Source: Panacagrimonas sp052387695
Lineage (GTDB): Bacteria; Pseudomonadota; Gammaproteobacteria; Nevskiales; Nevskiaceae
Length of the DNA: 64,000 nucleotides
Direction of reading: 5' to 3'
Assembly (NCBI GenBank): GCA_052387695.1
Contig: JBQTIX010000119.1
Coordinates: 1-64,000 of the forward strand
Shown: piece after piece, positions 16,232-26,599 of the stretch
Layout of the letters: the number at the start of each line of letters is the position of its first letter
Position numbering within the stretch: position 1 is the stretch's first letter
Position numbers and translations under genes: made by a program
The notes under the pieces: model-generated
The model's input: the letters and a program-made list of their open reading frames with translations, nothing else
Databases searched by the model: none
What the model was told of the DNA's origin: nothing

Positions 16232-17220
16232 TGCTCGACACCCTGGTTGCGGCCCTGCGCGACAGCCGCGGCATCAAGCACAAGCACGATATCGCGACGG
16301 CGGTGCGTGCCCTTGGCATCACCGGCGCCGACCACGCGATTGCGGTAGGCGACGACTGCGCGGCGATCCGTGACGCCGCGGGCAATGGCTACACGCTGTT
16401 CGCGATCGAGGGCTTCATCAATGCTTTCGTCGAGGCTGATCCCTGGTTCGCCGGCTGGTGCGGCGTGATGGTGAATGCCTCCGACGTGTACGCGATGGGT
16501 GGCCGCCCGGTCGCGGTGGTGGATGCCGTGTGGAGTCGCAGCGACGCTCGCCTGGCGCTGTTGATGACGGGCATGGCCGCAGCCTCGAAGGCTTACGGCA
16601 TTCCGGTGGTGGGCGGGCATAGCAACGCGCACAACGATCGCGATCAACTGGCGGTGGCGATCATCGGCCGCGCGCACAGGCTGCTGACCAGTTTCGACGC
16701 GCGGCCGGGCGATGTCCTGATCGCCGCCATCGACCTGCGCGGCGCCTACCGCGATCCGTATCCGCACTGGAACGCGGCCACCGAAGCCGATCCTGCGCGC
16801 CTGCGCGCCGATCTCGATCTGTTGCCGCAGATCGCCGAGGCCGGCCTGTCGCGTGCCGGCAAGGACATCAGCCAGGCCGGCGCGATCGGCACCGCGATGA
16901 TGTTGCTGGAGTGCTCCGGCGTGGGAGCCTTGATCGACATCAACGCCGTGCCGCGACCGCCAGGTGTTGATCCCACGCGCTGGCTCATCTCGACCTTCCC
17001 GAGTTTCGGTTTCGTACTCGCGGTGCCGGAACTGCACGTTCAAGCGGTGCTCGGGCGCTTCCGCGCACGCAACATCGCCTGCGCCACCATCGGTCGCTGC
17101 GACGATTCGCGTTGCCTGCACCTGCGCGACGGTCGCGACGAGCGCCTGGCCTGGGATTTTCGCGTTCAGGACCTGACCGGGTGCGGCCCCGCCAAAGTGG
17201 CGGAGAGCGTGCGTGCCTGA
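16231..17220 (+). CDS. Sll0787 family AIR synthase-like protein (Nit1 cluster)
   Basis: A 329-residue protein related to PurM/ThiL/HypE ATP-dependent enzymes. ITGADHAIAVGDDCAAIRD near the N terminus is the Asp-rich ATP/Mg loop, MVNASDVYAMGGRPVAVVDA is the family core, and GGHSNAHNDRDQLAVAIIG and SGVGALIDINAVPRP follow. Such enzymes activate amide or carboxyl groups with ATP. The Sll0787 subgroup occurs only with Nit1 clusters. It overlaps the previous gene by one base and the following MSMEG_0570 gene by 8 bases, indicating tight coupling. Confidence 0.92.
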   Translation: MLDTLVAALRDSRGIKHKHDIATAVRALGITGADHAIAVGDDCAAIRDAAGNGYTLFAIEGFINAFVEADPWFAGWCGVMVNASDVYAMGGRPVAVVDAVWSRSDARLALLMTGMAAASKAYGIPVVGGHSNAHNDRDQLAVAIIGRAHRLLTSFDARPGDVLIAAIDLRGAYRDPYPHWNAATEADPARLRADLDLLPQIAEAGLSRAGKDISQAGAIGTAMMLLECSGVGALIDINAVPRPPGVDPTRWLISTFPSFGFVLAVPELHVQAVLGRFRARNIACATIGRCDDSRCLHLRDGRDERLAWDFRVQDLTGCGPAKVAESVRA

Positions 17221-17497
17221 AGTCCATTTTCGCGTGCGCTGGCCGGATCGTTCGCTGATGCACGCCTATTCCCCCAGCAGCACCATCAAGGATGCGTTCG
17301 TACTCGGGCATCCCTACCCGGTGGAAGAATTCGTACGCCGCTCGCGTGCCGCGCTGGAACACGCCAGCCAGCGCGTTGCGCAGATCTACGGCTATGGCTG
17401 CGGGCATGCCGCGGCGCAGATCCGCGAGATCGAGTGGACGGCGAGCCGCTTCGACGAGGCCGCGCAACGCGTTGTGGTCGAGGCATTCGAGGACTAG
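17213..17497 (+). CDS. MSMEG_0570 family protein (Nit1 cluster)
   Basis: A 94-residue protein starting with GTG at 17213 inside the end of the AIR-synthase-like gene. PEVHFRVRWPDRS at the start and the segment YPVEEFVRRSRAALEHASQR are the family hallmarks. The C terminus is acidic. No enzyme motif is seen, and it could be a small accessory or regulatory subunit. It ends 3 bp before the flavoprotein gene. Confidence 0.9.
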   Translation: MPEVHFRVRWPDRSLMHAYSPSSTIKDAFVLGHPYPVEEFVRRSRAALEHASQRVAQIYGYGCGHAAAQIREIEWTASRFDEAAQRVVVEAFED

Positions 17498-17500
17498 CAG

Positions 17501-18760
17501 ATGGATGACAGCAGCAACGTGTCGCGCCGCGTGCCGGTCGCCGTGATCGGCGGCGGGCAGGCCGGACTTTCGATGAGCTGGTATCTGAAGCGGGCGGGCA
17601 TCGAACACGTGGTGTTCGAGCGTCACCGCGTCGCGTACGAGTGGCGCAGCGCGCGCTGGGATTCGTTCTGCCTGGTCACACCCAACTGGCAGTGCCGGCT
17701 GCCCGGCTTCCCTTATCCCGGCAGCGATCCCGACGGCTTCATGCTGAAGGACGATATCGTCGCCTACCTCGAAGCCTATGTCGGAAGCTTTGCGCCACCG
17801 CTGCTCGAAGGCGTGAGCGTGCAGCGTCTGCGCGCCGCCGAAGGACAGGGCTTTGAAATCCTGACCACCGCCGGCACCTGGCAGGCTGCCCAGGTCGTCA
17901 TCGCCACCGGCGGCTACCAGACGCCGACCGTGCCGCGCTGTGGAGAGCGACTGCCAGACTCGATCCTGCAAGTACATTCGTCGAACTATCGCAACGCCGC
18001 CGCCCTGCCCGAGGGCGAGGTGCTGGTGGTCGGCACCGGGCAGTCCGGTTGTCAGATCGCCGAGGATCTGCATCGCGTCGGTCGCAAGGTGCACCTGGCG
18101 GTCGGCAGCGCGCCGCGTTCGCCGCGAAAGTATCGCGGAAAGGAAGTCACCGACTGGCTGACCGAGAACGGCTACTACGCGATTCCCATCGACCGCCATC
18201 CACAGGGCGAAGCGGTGCGCGAGAAGACCAATCACTATCTCTCCGGTCGCGACGGCGGCAAGGAAATCGACCTGCGCCAGTTCGCACTGGAAGGCATGAA
18301 GCTTTATGGCCGGCTCGACGATGTGCGCGGAGAAAAATTCCTGTTTCATCCGGACCTGAAACAGCACCTCGATTCGGCGGACGCAAGCTACGTCGGTATT
18401 CGCACCGGGATCGATCGTTACATCGAGCAGGCTGGGATAGAGGCACCGGCGGAGCCGCCTTACCGGCCCGTCTGGGAACCCGAACGCGAGATCACCGAAC
18501 TGGATTTCAAAGCATCCAATATCCGCAGTGTGATCTGGAGCATCGGCTTCGGCGTGGACTACCGCTGGGTCGAACTGCCGCTGTTCGACGGCCGCGGCCA
18601 GCCGGTGCAGAAGCGGGGCGGCAGCACCGTTCCAGGCATCTACTTCCTGGGCCTGCCGTGGATGAACACCTGGGGTTCCGGGCGCTTCGCCGACGTGGGA
18701 CTGGATGCTGAGTACCTGATGCGGCACATACAGTCGGCGCGACTCGCGCAGGCAGCCTGA
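17501..18760 (+). CDS. MSMEG_0569 family flavin-dependent oxidoreductase (Nit1 cluster)
   Basis: A 419-residue flavoprotein with an N-terminal FAD Rossmann motif (VAVIGGGQAGLSMSWYLKRA) and a central NADPH motif (VLVVGTGQSGCQIAEDL), as in flavin-containing monooxygenases. Also present are WRSARWDSFCLVTPNW and FLGLPWMNTWGSGRFADVG near the C terminus. It is the last gene of the Nit1 operon. In context it probably oxidises the N-containing intermediate made by the radical SAM, GNAT and AIR-like enzymes, which is inference. It is convergent with the OmpA-family gene. Confidence 0.93.
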   Translation: MDDSSNVSRRVPVAVIGGGQAGLSMSWYLKRAGIEHVVFERHRVAYEWRSARWDSFCLVTPNWQCRLPGFPYPGSDPDGFMLKDDIVAYLEAYVGSFAPPLLEGVSVQRLRAAEGQGFEILTTAGTWQAAQVVIATGGYQTPTVPRCGERLPDSILQVHSSNYRNAAALPEGEVLVVGTGQSGCQIAEDLHRVGRKVHLAVGSAPRSPRKYRGKEVTDWLTENGYYAIPIDRHPQGEAVREKTNHYLSGRDGGKEIDLRQFALEGMKLYGRLDDVRGEKFLFHPDLKQHLDSADASYVGIRTGIDRYIEQAGIEAPAEPPYRPVWEPEREITELDFKASNIRSVIWSIGFGVDYRWVELPLFDGRGQPVQKRGGSTVPGIYFLGLPWMNTWGSGRFADVGLDAEYLMRHIQSARLAQAA

Positions 18761-18838
18761 TACCTGTCAGCGCGGGCGGTCGGGACCCCGCTCCACAACC
18801 GCGGTTTCCAGAGGTACGGGGGAATCCAGGCGGCACAT

Positions 18839-18867
18839 AAAAAAACCCGGGCGCTTTCGCGCCCGGG
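18839..18867 (-). terminator. Rho-independent terminator of the OmpA-family gene
   Basis: A 9-bp perfect GC stem (CCCGGGCGC / GCGCCCGGG) with a 4-nt loop followed, on the minus strand, by seven T residues (A-run 18839-18845 on the plus strand). It lies 28 bp beyond the stop of the OmpA-family gene. It may also stop antisense transcription towards the Nit1 cluster. Confidence 0.9.
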
Positions 18868-18895
18868 CCTGTTTCTGCAACTGCGTGTGGCTGGC

Positions 18896-20125
18896 TTACT
18901 TCGCCGGCGCCGGTTTCGGCGCTGGTTTCTTCGCCGGCGCGGCTTCCTTGACCGGGACCGACGGGTTGCTCAGCACGCGGAACTCGACACGGCGGTTCTG
19001 CGCGCGACCCGTGTCGTTGTCGTTGGTGGCGATCGGCTTCTTCTCGCCGTAGCCCTTGGACACGAGTTGGGCAGGCGTCACGCCCTGCGTGATCAGGAAA
19101 GCCTTGGCCGAGGCTGCGCGACGTTCCGACAGACGCTGGTTGTACGCATCGGCACCCTTGCTGTCGGTGTGTCCGCCAATCTCGACCTTCAGATCTTTCT
19201 GACTGGTCAGACCCTTGGCCACATCGGTCAACACTCCCTTGGCATCGGCCGTCAGCGTGTCCTTGTTGAACTCGAAATTGACGTTCTGAAGGACGATCGT
19301 CTGTGCCTCGCGTACACAGCCCGTCTCATCCACCTTGAGACCGCGGGTGGTGTTGGGGCACTTGTCGAGGTAATCCGGCACGCCATCGCCGTCGGTGTCG
19401 AGCGGGCAACCGCGCTGGTCGACCTGCACACCCTTGGGCGTGTTAGGGCATTGATCGCTGGGGTCGATCACGCCGTCGCCGTCCGTATCAGGCGGCGGCG
19501 GGGGCGGAGGAGGGGGCGGCGGAGGCGGCGGAGCCGGCGCAACCGGAGGAGGAGGCGGTACCGGCTTGGCGAAGGTGTACTGCAAGCCCAGTCCGATCAC
19601 CGCATCGTTCATCTGGTCGTCGTCGATACCGGCGGTCGGCTCCTCGTCTTCCAGGAACAATGCCACGTAGCGCGCTTCGCCGCGCAGCGAGAAATTGTCA
19701 CCCAGGTCGAACAGCGCACCGACGCCGGCATTGAGATAGCCGTTGTCGAGCCGGCCTTCGATGTCATCGCTGTCCGCACGGTTGTAGCCGCCACCGAACA
19801 GGAAGAACGGCGTGATGGGGCCGCGCGAAAGCGGGGCCATCAGATCCACGCCGAGACCCAGCTGCTTGATGTGATCGAAATTCCCGTCGTCGTTGTCCGA
19901 ACCGTAGCCGGAAGCGTTGAATTCCAGATTCAGCTTTTCGTGCAGCGGAACGCCGAACAGGAGGCGCATACCGCCGCCGTTATCGAGATTGAACGAAGAA
20001 TCTGGAATGTAGTAGAGGCCCATTGCACTGGCGTACTTGTCGTTATCCAGTGCATAAGCCGGTGCCAGAGATACGCCACACAGGGCGACGACTGATCCCG
20101 CAACGACACGCTTGAACTGATTCAC
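18896..20125 (-). CDS. OmpA-family outer membrane protein with thrombospondin type 3 repeats
   Basis: A 409-residue precursor starting with GTG at 20125 behind AAGGGGG. The signal peptide ends PAYA before LDNDKY. Residues ~26-195 form an eight-strand-like beta-barrel. A long Pro-rich linker follows, then calcium-binding TSP3 repeats (DTDGDGVIDPSDQCPNTP and DTDGDGVPDYLDKCPNTT). A C-terminal OmpA/Pal peptidoglycan-binding domain carries IGGHTDSKGADAYNQRLSE and GRAQNRRVEF. A lysine/proline/alanine tail ends the protein. It anchors the outer membrane to peptidoglycan, as do OprF-like proteins. It has its own terminator and is monocistronic. Confidence 0.95.
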   Translation of the reverse strand: MNQFKRVVAGSVVALCGVSLAPAYALDNDKYASAMGLYYIPDSSFNLDNGGGMRLLFGVPLHEKLNLEFNASGYGSDNDDGNFDHIKQLGLGVDLMAPLSRGPITPFFLFGGGYNRADSDDIEGRLDNGYLNAGVGALFDLGDNFSLRGEARYVALFLEDEEPTAGIDDDQMNDAVIGLGLQYTFAKPVPPPPPVAPAPPPPPPPPPPPPPPDTDGDGVIDPSDQCPNTPKGVQVDQRGCPLDTDGDGVPDYLDKCPNTTRGLKVDETGCVREAQTIVLQNVNFEFNKDTLTADAKGVLTDVAKGLTSQKDLKVEIGGHTDSKGADAYNQRLSERRAASAKAFLITQGVTPAQLVSKGYGEKKPIATNDNDTGRAQNRRVEFRVLSNPSVPVKEAAPAKKPAPKPAPAK

Positions 20126-20262
20126 ACTGACCCCCTTGCTTGCAGAAGACTGAAGATTACGCGAGAAGTGTAACCCACCGATACGCGAATAATGCTGCAT
20201 TGCGGCGCACAACGCTCGGACGCCTGTCGATCACCCGGAATGAATGGTGCCTGACTCCGGCA

Positions 20263-21867
<1,605 letters not shown>

Positions 21868-21946
21868 CGGGGACGCGGGCGGGGAAAGCGCGAGAGTGTA
21901 ACCAAACGGTGCCGGCATCCCGACCAATTCCGCTACAGTTCGGCGC

Positions 21947-24691
21947 ATGACCGAGCCATCATCTGCCGACACCGCATCGAAGCTGCCGCGCGGTCAGGTG
22001 AGCTTCGTCATGACCGATATCGAGGGCTCCACCGCCCTGCTGCGGAGGCTCGGCGACGACTACGCAGGCGTGGTGTTCCGGCATCGCGAACTGGTGCGTG
22101 AAATCCTTGCGCGCAATGACGGATATCTGGTCGCGCATGAAGGCGACTCCTGTTTCTGCGCCTTCGGCGACGCGGTGGCGGCGGTGGCGGCCTGTATCCA
22201 GATCCAGACTGCGATCGCGATCGAGCCCTGGCCCGTGGCGACGCAGTTGCGTGTACGGATCGGCGTGCATACGGGCGAGGCGCAACCCTTCGGCGACAAT
22301 TACATTGCGCTGGCCGTACACCAGGCCTCTCGAGTCGCTGCGGCAGGCCACGGCGGGCAGACCCTGGTTTCGGCCCGAACCGCCGAAGCAGTGAGCCAGC
22401 AATTGCCCGGGGGTGCGGCGCTGCGCGATCTCGGCCGCTTCCAGCTCAAGGATTTCCCCGAAGCCGAAACGCTCTACCAGCTCTGTCATCCGCAGCTACG
22501 CTCCGATTTTCCAACCCCGCGCTCGCTGTCGGCTCGCGGTCACAACCTGCCGCGCGCGACCAACTCCTTCATCGGCCGCGCTGACGAACGCAGCCGTCTC
22601 GGTCAGCTGCTGCGCGAACGGCGCATCGTCAACGTGGTCGGCCCCGGCGGCGTCGGCAAGACCCGGCTGGCGCTGGAAGTTGGCGGAGACCTGCTGCCCT
22701 TTTTCCCGGATGGCGTCTGGCTGGTCGAGCTTGCAACCGCGCAGGACGACGAGTCCGCCGTCCGCGCCTGCGCCTTTTCACTGGGGGTGGGCGAAGAGCG
22801 CGGCCGCAGCCTGATCGAGAGCATCGCGGCGCATGTCGAGACCCGCACCCTGCTGCTGATTCTGGACAACTGCGAGCACCTGCTGCCAGTCGCCGGCCGG
22901 CTCGCAGCGAAGCTCGCGCAGTCAGCAAACCTGCGCGTCCTCGCCACCTCGCGCGAGCCCCTGCATCTGACGGGAGAACACCTGCTGCGCATGACGCCGC
23001 TGCCCACGCAGCAGACCGCGGGCGATATTTCCGAAGCCGCCCGACTGTTCCTCGACCGCATCCAGGAACATCAGTCCGACCTGGTGCTCGATGCGGACAC
23101 CGCCGCGGTGGTTCACCAGATCTGCCGCCGCCTCGACGGCATGCCGCTGGCCCTGGAACTGGCGGCCAGCCGCGCCCGCGCGCTGTCGCTGCGCGAACTC
23201 TCACTGCGCCTGCGCGACCGCTTCCGGCTCCTTTCCGGCGGCGGCCCGCGCGATTCCGGGCGACGCCACCAGACGCTGCGCGCGACAGTCGAGTGGAGCT
23301 ATGAGGCGCTGTCTGCGACGGAGCGCCGGATGTTCGAGCGCCTGTCGGTGTTTGCCGACGGCTGGGACCTGGACGCAGCCGAATCGGTTTGCAGCAGCGA
23401 GGACCTGCCGCGCGACGACACGCTGGACCTGCTGACCGCCCTCGTCGACAAGTCGCTGGTCACCTATGTCCCGGTCGCGAGCGACCATCGTTACGGCATG
23501 CTCGAAACCCTGCGCGAATTCGCCGCCGAGAAACTGCGCGCCTCCGATGCGGCGCCGGTCCAGCGACGCCTGCTGGATTGGGCCGTTGAACTGACGCAGA
23601 CCGCGGTGCCCTGCTTCACCGGGCCCGAAGGGTCGCCGTGGATGGCGCGTCTGGTGCGCGAGCAGGACAACGTCCGCGCGGCGCTGGAACTGGGACACAA
23701 GCTCGGCGCGCACGCAGCGACCCTGCGCCTGACGGCGCTGCAGACGCATTTCTGGATCAAGCGCGGCCGTCTGCGCGAAGGCGCCGCCTGGGCCGAGCGG
23801 GCCGCAGCGCTGCCGGTGGCGAGCCCCGGTGAGAGGGCCGCTCTGCTGATCGGCCTGGGTCGCCTGCTGCGCGGGTCGGACCTGGCCCGCGCCGAGCACA
23901 GCCTGCGTGTCGCCCTCGATCTGGCGATCGAGGCCGGCGACGTGTCGACGCGACTCGAAGCGCTCAAGCAGATGACGACCAACACGCGCGATCGGGGCGA
24001 TTACGCGGCTGCCGAGAAGCTGCTGCAAGAGCAGGCGGAACTGCTCGCCGGACTCGACGATCCCTATCGCCGCTTCATCGTCGAGACCGAGCGCGCCACC
24101 TTGATGCTTCAGCAGGGCCGCAGCACCGAGGCGGTCGTGCAGTTACGGGAACGGCTGCGCGAAGCCGAGTTGCAGCGGTGGCGCTTCGACCGCGCGCGAC
24201 TGATGAACAACCTTGCCGTGGGCCTGAGCGAACTCGGCGAACACGAGGAGTCCCTCAGACTGGCGACGGAAGGCGCTGGCATCTTTCGCGAACTCGGCAG
24301 CGTCGAAGGCATGGCGCATGCGCTCTCGACGGCGGGCATGGCCCTGCTGCAGCAGAACGCGCCGGAGCGTGCGCGCCAGCATTTTCTGGAAGTGGGGCGT
24401 ATCGCCCTGGAGGTGGGTTCTTCGCACCTCGGCCCCGAGGCGTTACAGCGGCTCGCGGCCGTCGAATTGCAGGTGGGAGAGGCGCAGCTTGCTGCGCGCT
24501 ACGCCTATGCCGCCGACTCTCTGTATGCCGCGGTCGGGTATCAGCGGGAGCCTGCAGATCAGCGCCTGCGCGATTCGGTGCAGGCCTCGCTCGCTCGCAC
24601 GTTCGACGTCGAAACCCTGGCGCGGGTGCGGAGCGAAGCGATGCGCGAGGCCAAGGCCATCTTCAATGAAGCGATACAGGTCGGGCTCTGA
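21947..24691 (+). CDS. Adenylate/guanylate cyclase-domain, NB-ARC ATPase and TPR multidomain signalling protein
   Basis: 914 residues. Residues ~15-185 are a class III cyclase domain with the first metal Asp in FVMTDIEGSTALLRRLG and the second in HEGDSCFCAFGDA. The transition-state position reads VHQASRV, with His in place of the usual Asn but the Arg kept. Residues ~205-480 are an NB-ARC/STAND ATPase (Walker A VVGPGGVGKTRLALEVG, Walker B LLILDNCEHLLP, sensor VLATSREPLHL). A winged-helix segment and ~350 residues of TPR-like helices follow. Such fusions are thought to be ligand-gated switches, and the ligand is unknown. The gene ends at the start of a family A palindrome. Confidence 0.88.
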   Translation: MTEPSSADTASKLPRGQVSFVMTDIEGSTALLRRLGDDYAGVVFRHRELVREILARNDGYLVAHEGDSCFCAFGDAVAAVAACIQIQTAIAIEPWPVATQLRVRIGVHTGEAQPFGDNYIALAVHQASRVAAAGHGGQTLVSARTAEAVSQQLPGGAALRDLGRFQLKDFPEAETLYQLCHPQLRSDFPTPRSLSARGHNLPRATNSFIGRADERSRLGQLLRERRIVNVVGPGGVGKTRLALEVGGDLLPFFPDGVWLVELATAQDDESAVRACAFSLGVGEERGRSLIESIAAHVETRTLLLILDNCEHLLPVAGRLAAKLAQSANLRVLATSREPLHLTGEHLLRMTPLPTQQTAGDISEAARLFLDRIQEHQSDLVLDADTAAVVHQICRRLDGMPLALELAASRARALSLRELSLRLRDRFRLLSGGGPRDSGRRHQTLRATVEWSYEALSATERRMFERLSVFADGWDLDAAESVCSSEDLPRDDTLDLLTALVDKSLVTYVPVASDHRYGMLETLREFAAEKLRASDAAPVQRRLLDWAVELTQTAVPCFTGPEGSPWMARLVREQDNVRAALELGHKLGAHAATLRLTALQTHFWIKRGRLREGAAWAERAAALPVASPGERAALLIGLGRLLRGSDLARAEHSLRVALDLAIEAGDVSTRLEALKQMTTNTRDRGDYAAAEKLLQEQAELLAGLDDPYRRFIVETERATLMLQQGRSTEAVVQLRERLREAELQRWRFDRARLMNNLAVGLSELGEHEESLRLATEGAGIFRELGSVEGMAHALSTAGMALLQQNAPERARQHFLEVGRIALEVGSSHLGPEALQRLAAVELQVGEAQLAARYAYAADSLYAAVGYQREPADQRLRDSVQASLARTFDVETLARVRSEAMREAKAIFNEAIQVGL

Positions 24692-24692
24692 G

Positions 24693-24855
24693 AAAGCCTG
24701 CACAGCTTCGATCCGTCTCGTAGGTCGGTTCAAGCCCGCGGTTTCATGCGGGCCGAACCGACACTGCGCTCCGTCCAACGAAGGGCACCTGTCGGGTCCG
24801 CCCGCCAAAAGCACGCGGGCTTGAACCGACCTACATCCGACCTGTGCAGAGAGCC
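24693..24855. repeat. Interspersed palindromic repeat, family A, copy 2
   Basis: The most complete copy. Outer arms AAAGCCTGCACAG / CTGTGCAGAGAGCCT and inner arms GTAGGTCGGTTCAAGCCCGCG / CGCGGGCTTGAACCGACCTAC are inverted. It begins one base behind the stop codon of the cyclase gene and ends close to the hvfC stop codon, so it sits between convergent genes, probably acting as a bidirectional terminator-like hairpin. Confidence 0.88.
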
Positions 24856-24873
24856 TCGGAGCCGCCCGATCGA

Positions 24874-25653
24874 TCACGCACCATGCCGCGTGCCGAGCAG
24901 GATGTCTCGTTCGCGCAGGCTCGCAAGAATGACGCGGCCGGCTTCGATGACCTGGACCGGGTCGGGGTGCTGTAGCTCGGTGGCGATGCCGGACAGCAGT
25001 TTGCGCCCGGTGACGGTCGGATTTTCCTCGATCAACTGCATGAGCCGTCCGGTGACCGCGTTGATCTCCATGAACTTCACCTCGTCCTGGCGCGTGCGAT
25101 ACACCACCAGATAGGTCGGGGCGTCCGGTGCCGCGTCGGGCTGGAAGTCCGGGCTGATACGGTGCACCGGATAGCCGTAGGCCAGCGGCCAGGCCAGCGG
25201 CGACACCACCGGCGGAGACTCCAGCGGATCGCCGTTGGGGTCGGCCAGTTCCGGCGTGAGTTCGACTTCGGCGAGCATCAGGGACAGCTCCGCCCACTCG
25301 TAATGCGCCAGTTCGGCCAGGTAGGGCGGATCGTCGGGATGTTCGCCGCGCTCTTCCTGCAGGAACTTCAGGAATTCCTCGGCCAGCAGGTGGAACTGCG
25401 GTCCGTGACTTTGGTGGCGGGAATAGAAGTCGCGCACCCGTGCATACCAGACCTGGTCGGTCGAGAGTTTGCGGATCACCGGAAAGGCGTTGGCGAGGAA
25501 ACTTTCGACGTTGTTGTAGAACAGCTCGCGGTAGATCTGCAGGCGACGATCCTCAATGCCTTCGGGCGCCGGGTTGCGCTCGGGATCGCGGATGTGGGCC
25601 GCGAAGCGGTACTGGACCTGCTGGAAACGCGGCAGCGTCTGTGACTCAGGCAT
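24874..25653 (-). CDS. hvfC: HvfC/BufC-type DUF2063 protein, partner of the MNIO enzyme
   Basis: A 259-residue protein with the DUF2063 putative DNA-binding/peptide-binding domain in the N-terminal ~100 residues (RFQQVQYRFAAHIRDP, IYRELFYNNVESFLANAFPV) and a C-terminal beta-rich domain (TYLVVYRTRQDEVKFMEIN). Proteins of this family partner the DUF692 MNIO enzyme and deliver the precursor peptide in copper-responsive RiPP operons of the Hvf/bufferin type. It starts at 25653 with an 8-nt overlap with the hvfB stop. The N-terminal 7-residue extension from 25674 is less likely. Last gene of the operon. Confidence 0.92.
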   Translation of the reverse strand: MPESQTLPRFQQVQYRFAAHIRDPERNPAPEGIEDRRLQIYRELFYNNVESFLANAFPVIRKLSTDQVWYARVRDFYSRHQSHGPQFHLLAEEFLKFLQEERGEHPDDPPYLAELAHYEWAELSLMLAEVELTPELADPNGDPLESPPVVSPLAWPLAYGYPVHRISPDFQPDAAPDAPTYLVVYRTRQDEVKFMEINAVTGRLMQLIEENPTVTGRKLLSGIATELQHPDPVQVIEAGRVILASLRERDILLGTRHGA

Positions 25654-26494
25654 TGGCTGCTTTCGGCAAGGCAAGGTGCCGCGCCTGGATCGAGCGGATG
25701 TGATGGATCTCCTGCATCAACTCCGCCAGCGGCGGGATGTTGAAGTCGCGTTCGAGCAGGGTCGGTTGCACGCCGAAACGCGCGTAGGCGCGGTCGAGCA
25801 GCGTCCATACCGGGTCGATCACGTTGGCCGCGTGCGTATCCACGCGCAGGTCTTCGGCCTCGACATAGTGACCGGCCACGTGGATGTAGCGCACGCGCTC
25901 GCCGGGCAGAGCGTCGAGAAAGGCCTCCGCGTCGTAGCGGTGGTTGATGCTGTTGACCCAGATGTTGTTGACGTCGAGCAGCAGATCGCAGTCGGCGCGC
26001 TCGATCACGGCGCGGATGAATTCGATCTCCTGCATCTCCTGCCCGGGCGCGGCGTAGTAGCTGGCGTTTTCCAGGGCGATGCGCCGCTCCAGGATGTCCT
26101 GGACGCGGCGCACGCGTGCCGCGACGTATTCGACCGCCTCCCCGGTGAACGGAATCGGCATCAGGTCGTACAGATGGCCGTCGTCCGAGCAGTAGGTGAG
26201 GTGCTCGGTGTAATCGCGGATGCCGTGCAGATCGAGGAATTGCTTGACGCTGCGGACGAAGTCCTCGTCCAGCGGCGCAGGACTGCCGATCGACAGCGAC
26301 AGGCCGTGCGTGACGAAAGGGAAGCGCTCGGTGAAGGAGCGCAGGGATTTGGCCGTCTTGCCGCCGCGGCCGATCCAGTTCTCGGGCGCTATTTCGAGAA
26401 AGCCGATGTCGCCCGCGCGGGCCTCGGCCAGTGGCGCCATCAGTTCGCGTCGCAGGCCCAGACCGGCGCCGCTGACCGCTGCTTGTGAATTCAT
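25646..26494 (-). CDS. hvfB: HvfB/BufB-type DUF692 multinuclear non-haem iron oxidase (MNIO)
   Basis: A 282-residue DUF692 TIM-barrel enzyme. Candidate iron ligands are visible in THGLSLSIGS, EHLTY, LLLDVNNIWVNSINH, HVAGHYVEAEDLRVDTHAAN and MQEIHHIRS. MNIO enzymes use iron and O2 to rearrange Cys residues of a precursor peptide into oxazolone/thioamide or thiooxazole groups that bind copper. The adjacent precursor has the matching KCG motifs. It overlaps hvfC and lies 105 bp behind hvfA across a hairpin terminator, suggesting lower expression than the precursor. Start at 26494 (MNSQAAVSG). Confidence 0.95.
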   Translation of the reverse strand: MNSQAAVSGAGLGLRRELMAPLAEARAGDIGFLEIAPENWIGRGGKTAKSLRSFTERFPFVTHGLSLSIGSPAPLDEDFVRSVKQFLDLHGIRDYTEHLTYCSDDGHLYDLMPIPFTGEAVEYVAARVRRVQDILERRIALENASYYAAPGQEMQEIEFIRAVIERADCDLLLDVNNIWVNSINHRYDAEAFLDALPGERVRYIHVAGHYVEAEDLRVDTHAANVIDPVWTLLDRAYARFGVQPTLLERDFNIPPLAELMQEIHHIRSIQARHLALPKAANA

Positions 26495-26533
26495 GGTCGC
26501 GATCCAGATCAGATGGATGATTCGCGGAATCGC

Positions 26534-26575
26534 AAAAACGGAAAACCCGAAGGCGCGATTGCCTGCGCCTTCGGG
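26534..26575 (-). terminator. Hairpin terminator/attenuator between hvfA and hvfB
   Basis: Perfect 11-bp stem CCCGAAGGCGC / GCGCCTTCGGG (26546-26556 and 26565-26575) with an 8-nt loop. On the minus strand it is followed by TTTT-CCG-TTTTT. It lies 24 bp behind the precursor stop codon. Partial read-through would give more precursor than enzyme message. Confidence 0.8.
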
Positions 26576-26599
26576 CTATGTGTCGCTAAAACCCGATGC

